A stretch of 5,718 nucleotides of DNA from an uncultured Eggerthellaceae bacterium (GTDB lineage: Bacteria > Actinomycetota > Coriobacteriia > Coriobacteriales > Eggerthellaceae): positions 1 through 5,718 of the forward strand of contig CAQLOA010000102.1 of NCBI GenBank assembly GCA_948829205.1, in the 5' to 3' direction. Shown piece by piece: positions 4,963 to 5,718 of this stretch. A program made the position numbers and the translations under genes. The notes under the pieces were generated by a model. That model worked only from the letters and a program-made list of their open reading frames with translations, did no database searches and was not told where the DNA came from. Positions within the stretch are counted from its first letter, which is position 1. Each line of letters opens with the position of its first letter.

Positions 4963-5592
4963 CTACATATTTTTCAACATGATAGTGCTGCAGATGTCGG
5001 CCGCATGCTCGGTGGCGTCGCAGCACTTCTCCATGCGCTCGTAGATGCGCGACCACACCAGCACGTGCATGACCTCGTCGTTCTCCACGGTGTGCAGGTG
5101 GCGCATCACGTCGCGGTTGAGCACGTCGGCTTCTTCCTCGTAGGTGTTTATCTCGACGATGAAGCGCTTGAACTCCTTGGAGCGCTTGAAGTTGTGGAAC
5201 TCCACCATGGCGCGGTCGAGGGCCTCGCAGGACTTCTTGATGATGTCGGCGAAGCGCAGCGCGTCGGGCGGGATGACGTGGATGTCGTACATGTACATGT
5301 GGTCGATGACGTCCTCGATGTAGTCGAGCACGTTGTCCAGGGCGCTGGCCAGCTCCACCACGTCCTCGCGGTCGATGGGGGGCATGAAGTCCACCGCCAC
5401 GGCCGAGTACAGCTCGTGGTTGATCAGGTCGCCCGCGTTCTCCAGCTCATGCACGCGCTCGATGATGTCGCCCATCTCGGCGGCGGTGGTGAACGTCTTG
5501 AGCGACTCGATGAGGTAGTCGGACTCCTGCACCGCCAGCTTCGCGAGCTCGCAGTAGGACTGGAAGTAGTCGTGCTTCTTCTTACGCGCCAT
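4963..5592 (-). CDS. DUF47 / PhoU-like protein, partner of a PiT phosphate transporter
   Basis: A protein of 209 residues, all helical, with the length and heptad-like pattern of the DUF47 (PhoU_div) family, which is distantly related to PhoU and usually encoded next to PiT transporters. It probably modulates phosphate uptake or docks on the transporter from the cytoplasm. The PhoU-type acidic metal-binding motifs are visible as ELENAGDLINHEL (49-61) and, in the second half, YEEEADVLNRDV (about 151-162), with ASALDNVLDYIEDVIDH (82-98) between them. The C-terminal RIYERMEKCCDATEHAADI closes the second bundle. No signal or membrane segment is seen. ATG 5592 follows GCGAGGG and GAGAAG purine stretches. 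It lies 51 bases downstream of the PiT gene stop, so the two are likely cotranscribed. No T-run terminator follows; the compound repeat is 40 bases beyond its stop. It is not classical PhoU, as no pst genes are seen here. Confidence 0.9.
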   Translation of the reverse strand: MARKKKHDYFQSYCELAKLAVQESDYLIESLKTFTTAAEMGDIIERVHELENAGDLINHELYSAVAVDFMPPIDREDVVELASALDNVLDYIEDVIDHMYMYDIHVIPPDALRFADIIKKSCEALDRAMVEFHNFKRSKEFKRFIVEINTYEEEADVLNRDVMRHLHTVENDEVMHVLVWSRIYERMEKCCDATEHAADICSTIMLKNM

Positions 5593-5643
5593 GAGGGGCC
5601 CTCGCTTCTCTTTCTCGCTCGGCAGGCGGCGGCTCGGCCGCGC

Positions 5644-5718
5644 CTACAGTACCATCAGGAACAGCTTGGCGCACGCGAAGCCGAGCAAGCCGCAGCCCGG
5701 GAACGTGAGCACCCAGGT
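5644..5718 (-). CDS. pit: PiT-family inorganic phosphate transporter, C-terminal end
   Basis: Only the last 24 codons and the TAG stop (5646-5644) are present; the gene enters from the right edge. The visible residues read TWVLTFPGCGLLGFACAKLFLMVL, one hydrophobic segment with the WVLTxPG pattern of the last membrane helix of PiT (low-affinity phosphate:H+ or Na+ symporter) proteins. The adjacent downstream DUF47 gene supports the identification strongly, since the pair is common in bacteria. A short stem (GCGGC/GCCGC) lies just after the stop. The call rests on a short fragment plus context. Confidence 0.7.
   Translation of the reverse strand, partial: TWVLTFPGCGLLGFACAKLFLMVL

Noticed and set aside
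5583..5606. Palindrome GAGGGGCCCTC just upstream of the DUF47 start as an operator
   Set aside because: It overlaps the purine-rich ribosome site region inside an operon, is short and GC-only, and there is no promoter nearby to support it.

Overview
The window looks like chromosomal DNA from a high-GC actinobacterium, probably in or near the Eggerthellaceae (Coriobacteriia). The evidence for this is the strong G/C third-position bias, a lysC-asd pair with a corynebacterial-type internal lysC start, and the flavour of the proteins. The family-level placement is inference, not proof. No phage, transposase, CRISPR, tRNA or rRNA is visible. Almost all the sequence is ordinary core metabolism, with some notable regulatory and architectural details.

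Minus-strand block A (positions 3680 down to 1) starts at an extended -10 promoter near 3672-3680. It then reads aspartokinase (lysC), aspartate-semialdehyde dehydrogenase (asd), the rRNA 2'-O-methyltransferase/hemolysin-family protein TlyA, and the first 123 residues of an amino acid:cation symporter of the AGCS family that runs off the left edge. lysC and asd are the first two steps of aspartate-family amino acid synthesis (lysine, threonine, methionine, diaminopimelate). asd and tlyA overlap by 4 bases (ATGA), and tlyA and the symporter are 3 bases apart, so these three are very likely one transcript. lysC is separated from asd by about 160 bases that hold two hairpins. Inside lysC a perfect Shine-Dalgarno precedes an in-frame GTG at the point where the separately translated regulatory (beta) subunit starts in Corynebacterium and Bacillus aspartokinases.

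A divergent plus-strand gene (3781-4737), with its own TATAAT box and a strong ribosome binding site, encodes a cytoplasmic-looking protein of the zinc-dependent phospholipase C fold, with a full set of candidate metal ligands.

Between the convergent ends of that gene and the next block lies a 175-base nested inverted-repeat element (4749-4923). It does not look like an ordinary terminator and may be a dispersed intergenic repeat.

Minus-strand block B (5718 down to 4963) holds the last 24 residues of what looks like a PiT-type inorganic phosphate transporter. A DUF47/PhoU-like protein follows 51 bases downstream, so together they are a probable low-affinity phosphate uptake pair.

The most interesting items are the internal aspartokinase start, the nested inverted repeat, the placement of tlyA inside an aspartate-pathway/transport operon, and an unusual acidic linker in the symporter. 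I found no evidence for a wholly new multi-gene system.
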